Source: Glacieibacterium frigidum (GTDB taxonomy: Bacteria; Pseudomonadota; Alphaproteobacteria; Sphingomonadales; Sphingomonadaceae). From it: a stretch of DNA of 64,000 nt. A program made the translations under genes and the position numbers. Below, piece by piece: positions 1-8,885 of this stretch (positions are counted from its first letter, which is position 1; every line of letters begins with the position of its first letter). Below the pieces are notes generated by a model, which was not told the origin of the DNA, ran no database searches, and was given only the letters and a program-made list of their open reading frames with translations. The DNA lies in NCBI RefSeq assembly GCF_007097155.1, contig NZ_VJWA01000002.1, positions 62,001-126,000 of the forward strand, in the 5' to 3' direction.

Positions 1-1
1 C

Positions 2-1471
2 GAGGCCGACGTGCGCGAGGGCTTCGAGGCGACCAAGCGCGAGGGGCTGGCGAGCTTCGGCGACGACCGCGTGTTCATCGAAAAGTTCGTCGAGCAGCCG
101 CGCCACATCGAGATCCAGGTGCTCGGCGACCAGCACGGCGGGCTCGTGTACCTCGGCGAGCGCGACTGCTCGATCCAGCGGCGGCACCAGAAGGTCGTCG
201 AGGAGGCGCCCTCCCCGTTCGTCACGCCCGAGATGCGGAAGGCGATGGGCGAGCAGGCGGTCGCGCTGGCGCGGGGCGTTGGATACTTCAGCGCGGGCAC
301 GGTCGAGTTCATCGCCGGGGCCGACCGCAGTTTCTACTTCCTCGAGATGAACACGCGTCTGCAGGTCGAGCATCCGGTGACCGAATGCATCACCGGACGC
401 GACCTCGTCGCCGACATGATCCGCGTCGCCGCCGGAGAACCGCTGGGGTTCGCGCAGGACGACGTGAAGTTGTCCGGACATGCGATCGAGACGCGCGTCT
501 ATGCCGAGGACCCCTACCGCGGCTTCCTGCCCTCGACCGGGCGGCTGACGCGGCTGGTGCCTCCGCAAGGCGAAGGCGTTCGCGTCGACACCGGCGTCGT
601 CGAGGGCAGCGAGATCAGCCGCTTCTACGACCCGATGATCGCCAAGCTGATCACTCACGCGCCGACCCGCGCGCAGGCGATCGCCGAGCAGGCCGCCGCA
701 CTCGACGCCTATCTGGTACGCGGGATCAGCCACAACATCGACTTCCTGGCGAGCCTTATGCACCACCCGCGCTTCGTCGCGGGCGAGGCGGTCACGACCG
801 CCTTCATCGCCGAGGAGTATCCGGATGGGTTTCACGGCAACCCCGCCACCGACGCGACGCGCGACACCGTCGTGGCGGTTGCCGCCGTGCTCCACGCCAC
901 CGCGAGCGAGCGCGCCCAGCTGATCGACGGGCAGCTGAACGGCCACGGCGCGGCGTTCGGCACCGACTGGATCGTGCAGCTCGACGGCACCGACCATGAG
1001 GTGACGGTCGAGGATGCCGGCGGCGGCTTTGCGGTGACGATCGACGGCACCGACCATATGCTGAGCACCGAATGGCGCGTCGGGGAGCCGCTGCTGCGCG
1101 GCCGCTTCGACCGGCGCGACATCGCCGTCGGCGTCGACGCCCTGCCCGTCGGCTATCGCCTGACCACCGCCGGCGCGAGCCACGCCGTGCGCGTCCTGAC
1201 CCCCCGCGCCGCCGCGCTCGCGAAGCACATGATCGCCAAGGTGCCCCCCGACCTGTCGCGCTTCCTGCTGTGCCCGATGCCCGGGCTGATCGTGAAGCTC
1301 GACGTGGCCGCAGGCGACAAGGTCGAGGCTGGCCAGCCGCTCGCCACAGTCGAGGCGATGAAGATGGAGAACATCCTGCGCGCCGAGAAATCGGCGACCG
1401 TGAAGGAAGTGCGCGTCAAGGCGGGCGAAAGCCTCGCGGTCGACGCGGTGATCCTGGAGTTCGAGGTCTAG
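2..1471 (+). CDS. pccA: Propionyl/acetyl-CoA carboxylase alpha subunit, 5'-truncated by window
   Basis: This is the biotin-carrying alpha subunit of an acyl-CoA carboxylase, which carboxylates biotin with ATP and bicarbonate. About 490 residues are present; the N-terminal part of the biotin carboxylase domain lies outside the window. Visible in order are the ATP-grasp core (FIEKFVEQPRHIEIQ, then EMNTRLQVEHPVTE), the biotin carboxylase C-terminal domain, a BT-type linker domain, and a C-terminal biotinyl domain with the lipoyl-type motif EAMKMEN whose central Lys is biotinylated. The linker sequence VPPDLSRFLLCPMPG is of the propionyl-CoA carboxylase type, so I prefer PccA over acetyl- or methylcrotonyl-CoA carboxylase. 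The stop overlaps the convergent downstream gene by 4 bp. Confidence 0.93.
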   Translation, partial: EADVREGFEATKREGLASFGDDRVFIEKFVEQPRHIEIQVLGDQHGGLVYLGERDCSIQRRHQKVVEEAPSPFVTPEMRKAMGEQAVALARGVGYFSAGTVEFIAGADRSFYFLEMNTRLQVEHPVTECITGRDLVADMIRVAAGEPLGFAQDDVKLSGHAIETRVYAEDPYRGFLPSTGRLTRLVPPQGEGVRVDTGVVEGSEISRFYDPMIAKLITHAPTRAQAIAEQAAALDAYLVRGISHNIDFLASLMHHPRFVAGEAVTTAFIAEEYPDGFHGNPATDATRDTVVAVAAVLHATASERAQLIDGQLNGHGAAFGTDWIVQLDGTDHEVTVEDAGGGFAVTIDGTDHMLSTEWRVGEPLLRGRFDRRDIAVGVDALPVGYRLTTAGASHAVRVLTPRAAALAKHMIAKVPPDLSRFLLCPMPGLIVKLDVAAGDKVEAGQPLATVEAMKMENILRAEKSATVKEVRVKAGESLAVDAVILEFEV

Positions 1472-3108
1472 GGCTGAGGTTTATACTCCGGCCCCAGCAC
1501 CCGCTCGACATCGTCGACGGCGATCGTCCGGTCGCTCTCGTCGCGCAGCTCGGCAGGCAGGCTGGCGGGATCGACGAACGCCACGTCGAGCTGCGTGACA
1601 TAGCCCGCGGGCGTCGCCGGGCCCATCGGCGTGCCGTTCCGCGTCAAGGTGCTCGTCCGCTGCAGGTCGCGCTTGTCGAGCACGACGAACGCCGGCTTGC
1701 CCGCCTCCCGCGCCAGGTCGGCGGCGCGCAGCAGTGTCATCTCCTCGGTCGCCAGCGCCGACGAGGTATCGCCGATGAACTCGATCGTCGTGCCGCGCCC
1801 GTCGGCGAGCTGCTTCTCCTTGAAGCCGCCCGCCTTGAAGAAGCCGCGGCTCTTCGAATAGCTGTTCCGGCCCGCCTGCGCGCTGCGCAGAAGACTGCCG
1901 CCCATCAGCACCTCGCCGACCCCGCCGCCGCCGCCCGTCTTGCCCTCGTAGCGGGGCAGCAGCACGAGCACGCGCAGCGGGTCGACCTCACCCGCCGGCG
2001 TGCGCGGCGGCACCGGCTGACCGCGCACCAGGGCGGCAAGGCGCAGCGTCGCATCGTCGTCGGGCAAGGGTGCGGCCGCAGCCAGCAACGACTGCGCGGC
2101 GTCCTTGCGACCGGCGGCATGCGCCTCGGCGACCTCGACCAGTTCCAGCCGCCGCGTCAGTTCGGCGATCGCACGCTCGCGGTCGTACATCTGCGCGAGC
2201 ATGCCACCCATCGGCGGCAGCGCCGCGGTCTTGGTCTTCGCCTCGGCAATCCACTCCCGCCCTTGAGCGGCGTCGCCTGCCAGTGTCGCGGCGATCGCCG
2301 CCGCACCGACACGGGCGGGATCGATCGTCTTGACCGGGAAGCCGGGCATGCCGACCACGATCGAGTTGGGAAATTTGACATAGACCGTCGTCACGTCGGT
2401 GACGCTGGGCCGCACGCGGCGCCAGTCTGTCAGCGCGCCGGCATGATCGCCCGCGGCAAAGCGCAGCCGCGCGCGCCGCTCGCGGCCCTTGACGTCGATC
2501 AGCACGAGCCGCTGCGCCACCGCCACCTGCTCGGCCGTGGCACCCGGCACCTGTGCAAGCAAGGTCTCGGCGACACCCTGCACCCGCCCGCTCCACGGTC
2601 GTGCGGCGGCCGCCCGGCCGTAGAAGCGCGCGGCCTCGGGCGTCCCCAGCTTCGCGTGCGCCAGTCCGCGCAGGAAGTCGCTGGCAACCGTCGTGGTCCG
2701 CGCGACCTCGGCCGGGTCGGCAGCCGCGGGCACGACCTGCGCGACCGTGTCGAGATCCTTCAGCGCACCCGCGGCGTCGCCCGCCGCGATCCGGTGCGCC
2801 GCCTGCGCCTGGAGCAGGCTGACGCGCCGCGGCCATTCCTGGGGCGTCAGGTCGGGACTGGCGAGCGCCTTGGCGCAGGCGTCGAGCGGCGGCATCCGGG
2901 TGCCGGGCGCGAGATTGGTCCAACCGCTGCGGTTGCCGCGCAGCGCGTCGAGTGCCCCCGCTTCCTTGCCGAGTTCGAACCAGCGTTTGGTCGCCAGCAG
3001 GCCCGCCTTGGGGTCGGTGCCGAAATCGCACGCCGTCCACTCGGGATCCTCGCGCGCCGCCAGCGGGCTCGCGAGCATCAGCGCGACGAGCAATATGGCG
3101 CGCTTCAT
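1468..3108 (-). CDS. Secreted TPR-like protein of unknown function
   Basis: The protein has 546 residues and begins with a clear signal peptide (MKRAILLVALMLASPLAA), so it is probably periplasmic. The middle is Ala/Leu-rich and helical with TPR-like spacing. The last 120 residues form a distinct segment ending ...GYVTQLDVAFVDPASLPAELRDES. I do not recognise a named family. The ATG at 3108 was chosen because it gives the signal peptide and overlaps the stop of the upstream VOC gene in an ATGA junction, so the two are probably translationally coupled. The reading frame stays open upstream, but that stretch is a shadow of the VOC gene. A Gly-rich loop (KTGGGGGVGEV) sits near residue 400. Confidence 0.75.
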   Translation of the reverse strand: MKRAILLVALMLASPLAAREDPEWTACDFGTDPKAGLLATKRWFELGKEAGALDALRGNRSGWTNLAPGTRMPPLDACAKALASPDLTPQEWPRRVSLLQAQAAHRIAAGDAAGALKDLDTVAQVVPAAADPAEVARTTTVASDFLRGLAHAKLGTPEAARFYGRAAAARPWSGRVQGVAETLLAQVPGATAEQVAVAQRLVLIDVKGRERRARLRFAAGDHAGALTDWRRVRPSVTDVTTVYVKFPNSIVVGMPGFPVKTIDPARVGAAAIAATLAGDAAQGREWIAEAKTKTAALPPMGGMLAQMYDRERAIAELTRRLELVEVAEAHAAGRKDAAQSLLAAAAPLPDDDATLRLAALVRGQPVPPRTPAGEVDPLRVLVLLPRYEGKTGGGGGVGEVLMGGSLLRSAQAGRNSYSKSRGFFKAGGFKEKQLADGRGTTIEFIGDTSSALATEEMTLLRAADLAREAGKPAFVVLDKRDLQRTSTLTRNGTPMGPATPAGYVTQLDVAFVDPASLPAELRDESDRTIAVDDVERVLGPEYKPQP

Positions 3109-3584
3109 TCCGCGACGGCCGATTCCAGCGCCGCGATGTCGATCTTCACCATCGTCATCATCGCTTCCATCGCGCGCTTCGCCCGCGTGCTGTCGGGGTC
3201 GGTCATCAGCTCGTTGAGGCGGCGCGGCACGATCTGCCACGGGATGCCCCAGCGGTCGTTGAGCCAGCCGCACTGGATCTCCTTGCCGCCGTCGGCGGTC
3301 AGCGCGCTCCACAGCCGATCGGTCTCGGCCTGGTCCTCTGTTTCCACCACGACCGATGCCGCGCTCGAGAACTCGGCCATCTTGGTGCCGCCGTTGAGCC
3401 CCTGCATAGCCTGGCCGGCGAGAGTGAATTCGACCAGCACCGGATCACCAGCCTTGCCGGCCGGATAGTCGGTCGGCGAACGCCAGACGCGGTCGATGCG
3501 ACTATCGGGCAGCAGCGAGCAGTAAAACGCCGCTGCAGCCTCCGCATCGCGTTCAAACCACAGGCAAACTGCAACTTTCGGCAT
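3105..3584 (-). CDS. VOC-superfamily protein (PhnB-like)
   Basis: The 159-residue protein opens MPKVAVCLWFERDAEAAAAFY, the typical start of PhnB-like/3-demethylubiquinone-9-methyltransferase-type VOC domains, which are metal-binding beta-alpha-beta-beta-beta folds. It contains the usual core GGKEIQCGWLNDRWGIPWQIVP followed by a C-terminal helix with the repeated phrase AKRAMEAMMTM. Family members are mostly uncharacterised; the fold covers glyoxalases and antibiotic-resistance proteins, so substrate cannot be assigned. A GGGGAG ribosome binding site lies just before the ATG. It is the first gene of a two-gene leftward unit with the secreted TPR-like protein. Confidence 0.85.
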   Translation of the reverse strand: MPKVAVCLWFERDAEAAAAFYCSLLPDSRIDRVWRSPTDYPAGKAGDPVLVEFTLAGQAMQGLNGGTKMAEFSSAASVVVETEDQAETDRLWSALTADGGKEIQCGWLNDRWGIPWQIVPRRLNELMTDPDSTRAKRAMEAMMTMVKIDIAALESAVAE

Positions 3585-3601
3585 GACGACTCTCCCCGCC
3601 G

Positions 3602-4417
3602 CTATTCCAGCACGGACCGGAAGCGGCGGCTACCCGAAACCATTGCACCGCTGGCCAAGGTCGCCTCGAAATCGCCCGATGGCGTGGTCCTGACACCGGT
3701 GACCGCGGCTTGCCGCACGAGCCGCGAGCGGTGGATGCGGACGAAGCCATGCCCGGACAATTCGGCCTCGACGCCGCTCAGCGTCGCGCGGTGCAGGACG
3801 GTGCCCGTGGCGGTGTGGAGCTCGACATAGTTGCCCGCTGCCTCGACCCGCTCGATGTCGCCCGGCGCGAACCATTGGACGCGCGCGCCGTCGCGGACTT
3901 CGAGGCGAAAGGGCGGCTGCGGGGCAGCGGGCGGAGCGATGCTCCAGCGGTCGCCGACGAACGCGATGACCCCGAAAACGGCGACCGACAGCAGATCCTT
4001 GCGCCATTCGTAGACGAGGTGCGTGACGCTGAAATCATAGTCGTGCGACGCGCCCAGCGCCCAGTAGGCCGCGCTCCGCGTCGCCGCGAGCCACGCGACG
4101 TGCAGCGCGCATACCGGCAGGCTGAGCGCCACGTGCGCCGCGATCGCCGCCGGCCAGCCGAGCGCGGGCGGGCGCAGGCGGCGCGACGCCGCGACGATCG
4201 GCAGCGCGGCGGCGATCCAGAACGCCGCGCTGGTCAGCTCCCACACCCAGGGCTCCCACGCGTCGAAGCCGACGCCGGAGTCGCGCAGGTCGTCGGCGAC
4301 GGTCAGCGCATTGACCACCGCGAACGCCAGGGTCAGCACAGTGACGAGCGCGAGGATGCGAGGCGCAGGCAGCCGCCCGCCGCTCGTCACGCCTGCCCCG
4401 CCGCTCGTCCCCGCCAT
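3602..4417 (-). CDS. Membrane-anchored LytTR DNA-binding regulator
   Basis: The 271-residue protein has about four hydrophobic helices in residues 20-165 and a C-terminal LytTR domain (about 175-270) with the family pattern IERVEAAGNYVELHTATG ... FVRIHRSRLV ... VSGSRRFRSVLE. LytTR domains bind direct-repeat promoter sites through a beta-fold. Here the effector domain is tethered to the membrane instead of following a receiver domain, so no histidine kinase is needed in principle. Its divergent neighbour at 4526 is an acyltransferase, and the 108-bp gap between them would be a natural place for its operator. The signal sensed is unknown. Confidence 0.85.
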   Translation of the reverse strand: MAGTSGGAGVTSGGRLPAPRILALVTVLTLAFAVVNALTVADDLRDSGVGFDAWEPWVWELTSAAFWIAAALPIVAASRRLRPPALGWPAAIAAHVALSLPVCALHVAWLAATRSAAYWALGASHDYDFSVTHLVYEWRKDLLSVAVFGVIAFVGDRWSIAPPAAPQPPFRLEVRDGARVQWFAPGDIERVEAAGNYVELHTATGTVLHRATLSGVEAELSGHGFVRIHRSRLVRQAAVTGVRTTPSGDFEATLASGAMVSGSRRFRSVLE

Positions 4418-4525
4418 GCCCCCGGCCGTCCCTCCCGCGCCGCCGTCCGTACCGCCGCCGATGACGGCGCGTGCCCGCTTTCCCTAGCGTCGGCGCAAGC
4501 TTAGGCAAGGCGCGAGGGCGGGCCA

Positions 4526-5701
4526 ATGACACGACGCTATGATCTCGACTGGCTGCGCATCGGCGCGTTCGGGCTGCTGATCCTCTACCACATCGGCATG
4601 GTGTTCGTGCCGTGGGAGTTCCACATCAAGACCGCGCGCCCGATGCAGTGGGTCGAGGCGCCGATGCTGCTGCTCAACGCATGGCGGCTGTCGCTGCTGT
4701 TCCTGATCTCGGGCGTCGCGTCGCGGATGATGCTGCGGAAAGGCGGAAGCTTCGGCTGGGGGCGGACCAAGCGGCTGTTCATCCCGCTGGTCGCCGGCAT
4801 GGCGCTGTGGATCGCGCCGCAGGCGTGGGTCGATCTGCGGGTCAATTACAACTACCCTCACGGCTTCGTCTATTATTGGCAGCACGACAACTGGCGCTTC
4901 GACGACAGTCTCGGCATCGACACGCCGACGTGGAACCAGCTGTGGTTCGTCGCCTATCTGTGGGTCTATTCGATGGTGCTGGCGCTGGTCGCGCTGGCGC
5001 CGGCGGCGTGGCGGGAGCGTGCGCAATCCGCCTTCGACACGCTGTTCGGCGGCTGGCGGCTGATCGTGCTTCCGGTAGCGGTCTATGCCCTCACGCGCAT
5101 CCTGCTCGCCGACCGCTTCCCCGAGACGCACGGCCTGGTCGACGACTGGTACGCGCACAGCATCTACGCCTTCGCCTTCTTCTTCGGTGTCGGGCTGGGC
5201 GGTACGCGTACCCTGTGGCCGCTGATCGCACGCGTTTGGAAGCCATGCGCCATCGCCGCCCTGATCGCCTGGGTCATGGTCGCGGCGGTGTTCGTGCCGC
5301 TGCCTGAGGGTGCGGAGTTGCCCCCGCTGCAGACCGCGGCAATGCGCGTCGTGCGCGCGGTGCAGGCGTGGGGGGCGATCATAGCGCTGCTGGGCTTCGC
5401 GCAGGCGTTCCTCAACCATGATCACCCATGGCGCACGACGCTCAACGAGGGCGTGTTTCCAGCGTATATCGCGCACCAGACGGTGATCCTGGTGGTGATG
5501 TACTGGCTGCTGCCCCTCGGCCTGTCGGCGCTGACGGAGTTCGCCATCCTCGTCGCCGCGACGGTCGTCGGATCGGTGCTGTTCTACCTGATCGGGCGCG
5601 AAATCCCCGGCCTGCGCCCGCTCATAGGATTGCGCGGGCTAGAGCGCCCTCGTGCTCGAGCAGCCAGCGTTTCCGCTCCACCCCGCCCGCATAGCCCGTG
5701 A
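4526..5701 (+). CDS. Acyltransferase 3 family membrane protein
   Basis: The 391-residue polytopic protein starts TRRYDLDWLRIGAFGLLILYHIGM, the hallmark Acyltransferase_3 opening with the conserved His in TM1, and has about ten hydrophobic helices. It resembles the OpgC/MdoC branch, which transfers acyl or succinyl groups to exported glucans or other surface polymers in the inner membrane; the real acceptor is not predictable. A GAGGGCGG sequence provides the ribosome binding site. The final 80 bp overlap the coding sequence of the convergent ada gene, so both proteins' C-termini are encoded on opposite strands of the same DNA. Confidence 0.88.
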   Translation: MTRRYDLDWLRIGAFGLLILYHIGMVFVPWEFHIKTARPMQWVEAPMLLLNAWRLSLLFLISGVASRMMLRKGGSFGWGRTKRLFIPLVAGMALWIAPQAWVDLRVNYNYPHGFVYYWQHDNWRFDDSLGIDTPTWNQLWFVAYLWVYSMVLALVALAPAAWRERAQSAFDTLFGGWRLIVLPVAVYALTRILLADRFPETHGLVDDWYAHSIYAFAFFFGVGLGGTRTLWPLIARVWKPCAIAALIAWVMVAAVFVPLPEGAELPPLQTAAMRVVRAVQAWGAIIALLGFAQAFLNHDHPWRTTLNEGVFPAYIAHQTVILVVMYWLLPLGLSALTEFAILVAATVVGSVLFYLIGREIPGLRPLIGLRGLERPRARAASVSAPPRPHSP

Positions 5702-6710
5702 GCGTGCCGTTCGCGCCGATGACGCGGTGGCACGGCACGACGATGCCGACCGGGTTCGACCCGTTCGCCAGCCCCACCGCGCGCGCTGCCCCGGGCTTGC
5801 CGAGCATCGCCGCCAGCGCGCCATAGCCTGTCGTCGTGCCCGCCGGGATCGCCCGCAGCGCCGCCCAGACGCTGCGCTGGAACTCGCTGCCCCCGGTCTT
5901 GACGGTCAGCCCGTCGAGCGCCGTCGCATCGCCGGCGAAGTAGGCGTCGAGCGCGGCAACGACTGCAGGCGGCGCAGGCCCGTCGGTCAGCGTCACCGCG
6001 CCGTAGTGGCGGCCAAGCAGCGTCCGCATCCGCGCCTCGTAATCGGCGAAATCGAGCGCGCGCAGCGCCCCCTCGGCATCGGTGACGATCAGCAGGTCGC
6101 CGACGGGGGCGGTATGGCGGGTCAGGGTCAGTTGCACGGGTGTTCCCTTCGCGATGCGGCGGCGGCGCGCGGCGGGCGTCTCGCCGTGCACCCCCGCCCA
6201 GACTTCGTTGAAACGGCGGATGCTGCCGAACCCCGCCGCGAGCGCGACCTGCGCCATCGGCATGGTGCCTTCGTCGATCAGCGGTGCGGCCGCCGCGAGC
6301 CGCTTCGCCTGCGCCACCACGACCGGCGGCGCGCCGACGTGCTGTTTGAACAGCCGCCGCACCTGCCGCTCGCCCAGCCCCAGCCGGTCGCCGAGCGCAT
6401 CGACGCGGGTCTCGTCGAGCCCGCCCTTCTCGATCAGCGTCAGCGCCCGCGCGACGCTGGCCGCACTCCCCGTCCACGCCGGGCTGCCCCGCGCAGTCTC
6501 CGGCCGGCAGCGCTTGCACGCCCGGTACCCCGCCGCCACCGCATCGGCAGCGGTCGCGACGAAGCTGACATTCTTCAGGAACGGCGTCCGCGCCGGGCAC
6601 ACCGGCCGGCAGAAGATGCCCGTCGTCCGCACGCAGACGAAGAACCGCCCATCGGCCGCGGGATCGCGGATCAGCATCGCGGCGTAACAGGCTTGCGGGT
6701 CGGTGTGCAT
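5622..6710 (-). CDS. ada: Ada: methylphosphotriester/O6-alkylguanine repair protein and regulator
   Basis: All three Ada parts are present in about 362 residues. The N-terminal zinc domain has the four Cys ligands (FCRPVCPAR at 34/38 and CKRC at 65/68), of which the first is the methyl acceptor. An AraC-type helix-turn-helix follows (about 85-180), then the O6-methylguanine-DNA methyltransferase domain with the active-site PCHRV near the C-terminus. In the known family, methylation of the N-terminal Cys turns Ada into an activator of the adaptive response. I chose the ATG at 6710; an in-frame TTG two codons upstream is an alternative. Its 3' end overlaps the convergent acyltransferase gene by 80 bp. 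Confidence 0.95.
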   Translation of the reverse strand: MHTDPQACYAAMLIRDPAADGRFFVCVRTTGIFCRPVCPARTPFLKNVSFVATAADAVAAGYRACKRCRPETARGSPAWTGSAASVARALTLIEKGGLDETRVDALGDRLGLGERQVRRLFKQHVGAPPVVVAQAKRLAAAAPLIDEGTMPMAQVALAAGFGSIRRFNEVWAGVHGETPAARRRRIAKGTPVQLTLTRHTAPVGDLLIVTDAEGALRALDFADYEARMRTLLGRHYGAVTLTDGPAPPAVVAALDAYFAGDATALDGLTVKTGGSEFQRSVWAALRAIPAGTTTGYGALAAMLGKPGAARAVGLANGSNPVGIVVPCHRVIGANGTLTGYAGGVERKRWLLEHEGALARAIL

Positions 6711-6877
6711 GGCCAAGGTTTACGCCCGCCCGCGCACGCTGTCTGGCGGTTTTCGGACGTGGCCGTAACCCGGGCCGAAGGCCGAGACTTCCTTACCCAA
6801 AATCACAAAGATGCGCTAACCTGCTGCCAAGCTACCGCGTGGCACGACCGCCCGGCGTAGACAAAGCGAGCCAATCC

Positions 6878-7351
6878 ATGTTCGACGAACCCGGTTTTCC
6901 AGGCGGCCCTGACTTGGATGACGACGCGCCGATCCTGGATACCTTCGTCTATTGCAGTCGCGCCGCCGAAGGTGTCGACGACGTCGAGGTCGACCGCATC
7001 ATCGAATGGTCCCAGCGCCGCAACGCCAAGTGCGAGATCACCGGCGTGCTGGTGTTCGGAAGCGGCGTGTTCTTTCAGTGGATCGAGGGGCCGCCCGCCG
7101 AGGTGAAGAAGCTGATCGCGAGCCTTCACGGCGATCCGCGCCACTACGACATCGTCACCCTCGACCGGAACGTGGAACAGCGCGAGCGTCTGTATCCGAA
7201 CTGGGAGATGGAGCGGGTCGGACCCGACGACATCCGCGCGGTGCTGCTGGACGCGCTCGACAGCGCCGAGGACCAGAACAACATCGCTGCCCTGACGCGC
7301 ATCGTGGCGCACCTCGATTCAGGGCCGCTGGACACGCTCGGGCGAACCTGA
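6878..7351 (+). CDS. Stand-alone BLUF blue-light photoreceptor
   Basis: The 157-residue protein is essentially one BLUF domain binding FAD. The key residues can be read: Tyr25 in FVYCSRA, Asn49 in RRNAKCEITG, Gln67 in FFQWIEG, then DPRHYDIVTL and the C-terminal YPNWEME segment with the Trp/Met pair. Light rearranges the Gln side chain in characterised BLUF proteins. No effector domain is fused, so it should act by protein-protein contact; about 20 acidic residues precede the domain and roughly 30 follow it. I prefer the ATG at 6878 over an in-frame GTG at 6839. No obvious partner regulator is adjacent. Confidence 0.93.
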   Translation: MFDEPGFPGGPDLDDDAPILDTFVYCSRAAEGVDDVEVDRIIEWSQRRNAKCEITGVLVFGSGVFFQWIEGPPAEVKKLIASLHGDPRHYDIVTLDRNVEQRERLYPNWEMERVGPDDIRAVLLDALDSAEDQNNIAALTRIVAHLDSGPLDTLGRT

Positions 7352-7363
7352 CCCGGCGGCCTT

Positions 7364-8818
7364 TCAGCTCTGGCAGGCCAGCTGACCCCCCGTCACGCCG
7401 CAGATCGCGCGCTGGCCGCCGCGGTTGAAGCGCACGCTCGGCACGCCGGTCTGCGTGGCGCGGGCGACGTCAGCGGCGGTGCGAACCGGTTGGCCGTTGA
7501 CCGCCTCGATCAGGTCGCCGGGCTTCAGGAAGCCGAAGCGCGCGGCGGGCGCGGTGCCGGCGATCTCGAACACCACGACGCCCTTTTCGGGGAGGCCCGC
7601 GCCGATCTCCTGCGCGAAGGCGGGCGACAGGTTGGCGACGGTGACGCCAGTCAGCAGATTGTCGCCGCTGATCCGCGTCAGCGCGCGCGGCGGGTTTTCG
7701 GGCGGCGAGGCGAGCGTCATCGCGAAGGTCCGCCGCTCGCCGGCGCGGAGCACGTCGACGTCGACCGCCTTGCCGACGCCTTGGACGGCGATGCGGTAGC
7801 GCAGCTGGCCGGGGTCGACGACTTCCTTGCCGTCGACCGCGACGATGATGTCGCCGGGCTTGATGCCCGCCGCCGCCGATGGCGACCCCGGGCTGACCTC
7901 AGTGACCAGAACGCCGCCGGGGCGGTCGAGGCCGATCTGCGCGGCCGACGCGGTGGTCAGCGCCTCGCCCTCGGCGCCGATCCAGCCAGTGACCATCTTG
8001 CCGTTCTTCGCAGCACCCACGAAGACCCGCACCATGTTCGCGGGGATCGCGAAGCCGACGCCCGTCGAGCCGCCCGACGGCGACGCGATCGCGGTGTTGA
8101 TGCCGAGCAGGCGGCCCTGCATGTCGAGCAGCGCGCCGCCCGAATTGCCCGGATTGATCGCCGCGTCGGTCTGCAGGAAATACTGGCTGTTCGACACGCC
8201 CTGGCCGGTACGCGCGGTGGCGGACACGATGCCGTGGGTCACCGTCTGCCCGACGCCGAAGGGATCGCCGATCGCCAGCACGACATCGCCGACCTCGGCC
8301 CGGTCGCTGTCGCCGAGCGGCACTGTCGGCAGTCGCACGCCTTTGGTGTCGATCTGGAGCAGCGCGAGATCGAGCCGTGCGTCGGCGAACACCAGCTTTG
8401 CCGCGAACTCGCGCCGGTCGGCGAGTGCGACGAGGATCTGGTCGGCGCCGGCAACGACGTGGTTGTTGGTGACGATCAGCCCGTCGGGGCCGACGATGAC
8501 GCCCGAGCCCAGCGACTGCTCGACGCGCGGGGCCTGCGGGCCGCCGCCGAAGAACTGCTGGTAGAAGGGGTTGACCGGGCGGCTGCGGTTGACCCGCGCC
8601 GAATAGACGTTGACCACCGCCGGCGCGGCGCGCTTCACCACCGCGCTGTAGCTGAGCAGCAGCTGGCCCTGGTTGATCGGCACGACGCGGGTCTCGGCGG
8701 GCAGGGTCTGGGCATCGACGCTGCCCTGCCCGGTCCCGGCGTTGATGCCGAACGCCAGCGCGACGCCGGCCGCCAGCCCGCCCGCTCCGATAGCCCAAGC
8801 CTTCGCCCGCGCGCGCAT
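7364..8818 (-). CDS. Do-family periplasmic serine protease (DegP/DegQ type)
   Basis: The protein has about 484 residues with an N-terminal membrane/signal helix, a trypsin-like domain with catalytic triad His120 (NNHVV), Asp150 (RLDLALL) and Ser226 (NPGNSGGAL), and two PDZ domains (roughly 275-365 and 385-480). It should degrade or refold damaged envelope proteins in the periplasm. The second PDZ ends in an unusual Cys-containing tail (AICGVTGGQLACQS). The start is uncertain: a GGAGGT lies 13 nt before the ATG at 8818, but only 7 nt before an in-frame GTG at 8824. It is divergent from the GST gene across about 65 bp. Confidence 0.93.
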   Translation of the reverse strand: MRARAKAWAIGAGGLAAGVALAFGINAGTGQGSVDAQTLPAETRVVPINQGQLLLSYSAVVKRAAPAVVNVYSARVNRSRPVNPFYQQFFGGGPQAPRVEQSLGSGVIVGPDGLIVTNNHVVAGADQILVALADRREFAAKLVFADARLDLALLQIDTKGVRLPTVPLGDSDRAEVGDVVLAIGDPFGVGQTVTHGIVSATARTGQGVSNSQYFLQTDAAINPGNSGGALLDMQGRLLGINTAIASPSGGSTGVGFAIPANMVRVFVGAAKNGKMVTGWIGAEGEALTTASAAQIGLDRPGGVLVTEVSPGSPSAAAGIKPGDIIVAVDGKEVVDPGQLRYRIAVQGVGKAVDVDVLRAGERRTFAMTLASPPENPPRALTRISGDNLLTGVTVANLSPAFAQEIGAGLPEKGVVVFEIAGTAPAARFGFLKPGDLIEAVNGQPVRTAADVARATQTGVPSVRFNRGGQRAICGVTGGQLACQS

Positions 8819-8885
8819 CGACACTCGTTCCACCTCCGCTCGTCAGTCCTTGCGAAATGGTGCTCGATGGGTGAAGCGTCAATGA

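Noticed and set aside
385-3468. Long Arg/Ala-rich frames opposite pccA and the TPR gene
   Set aside because: High GC gives long shadow frames; they lack ribosome sites and family motifs and overlap well-supported genes.
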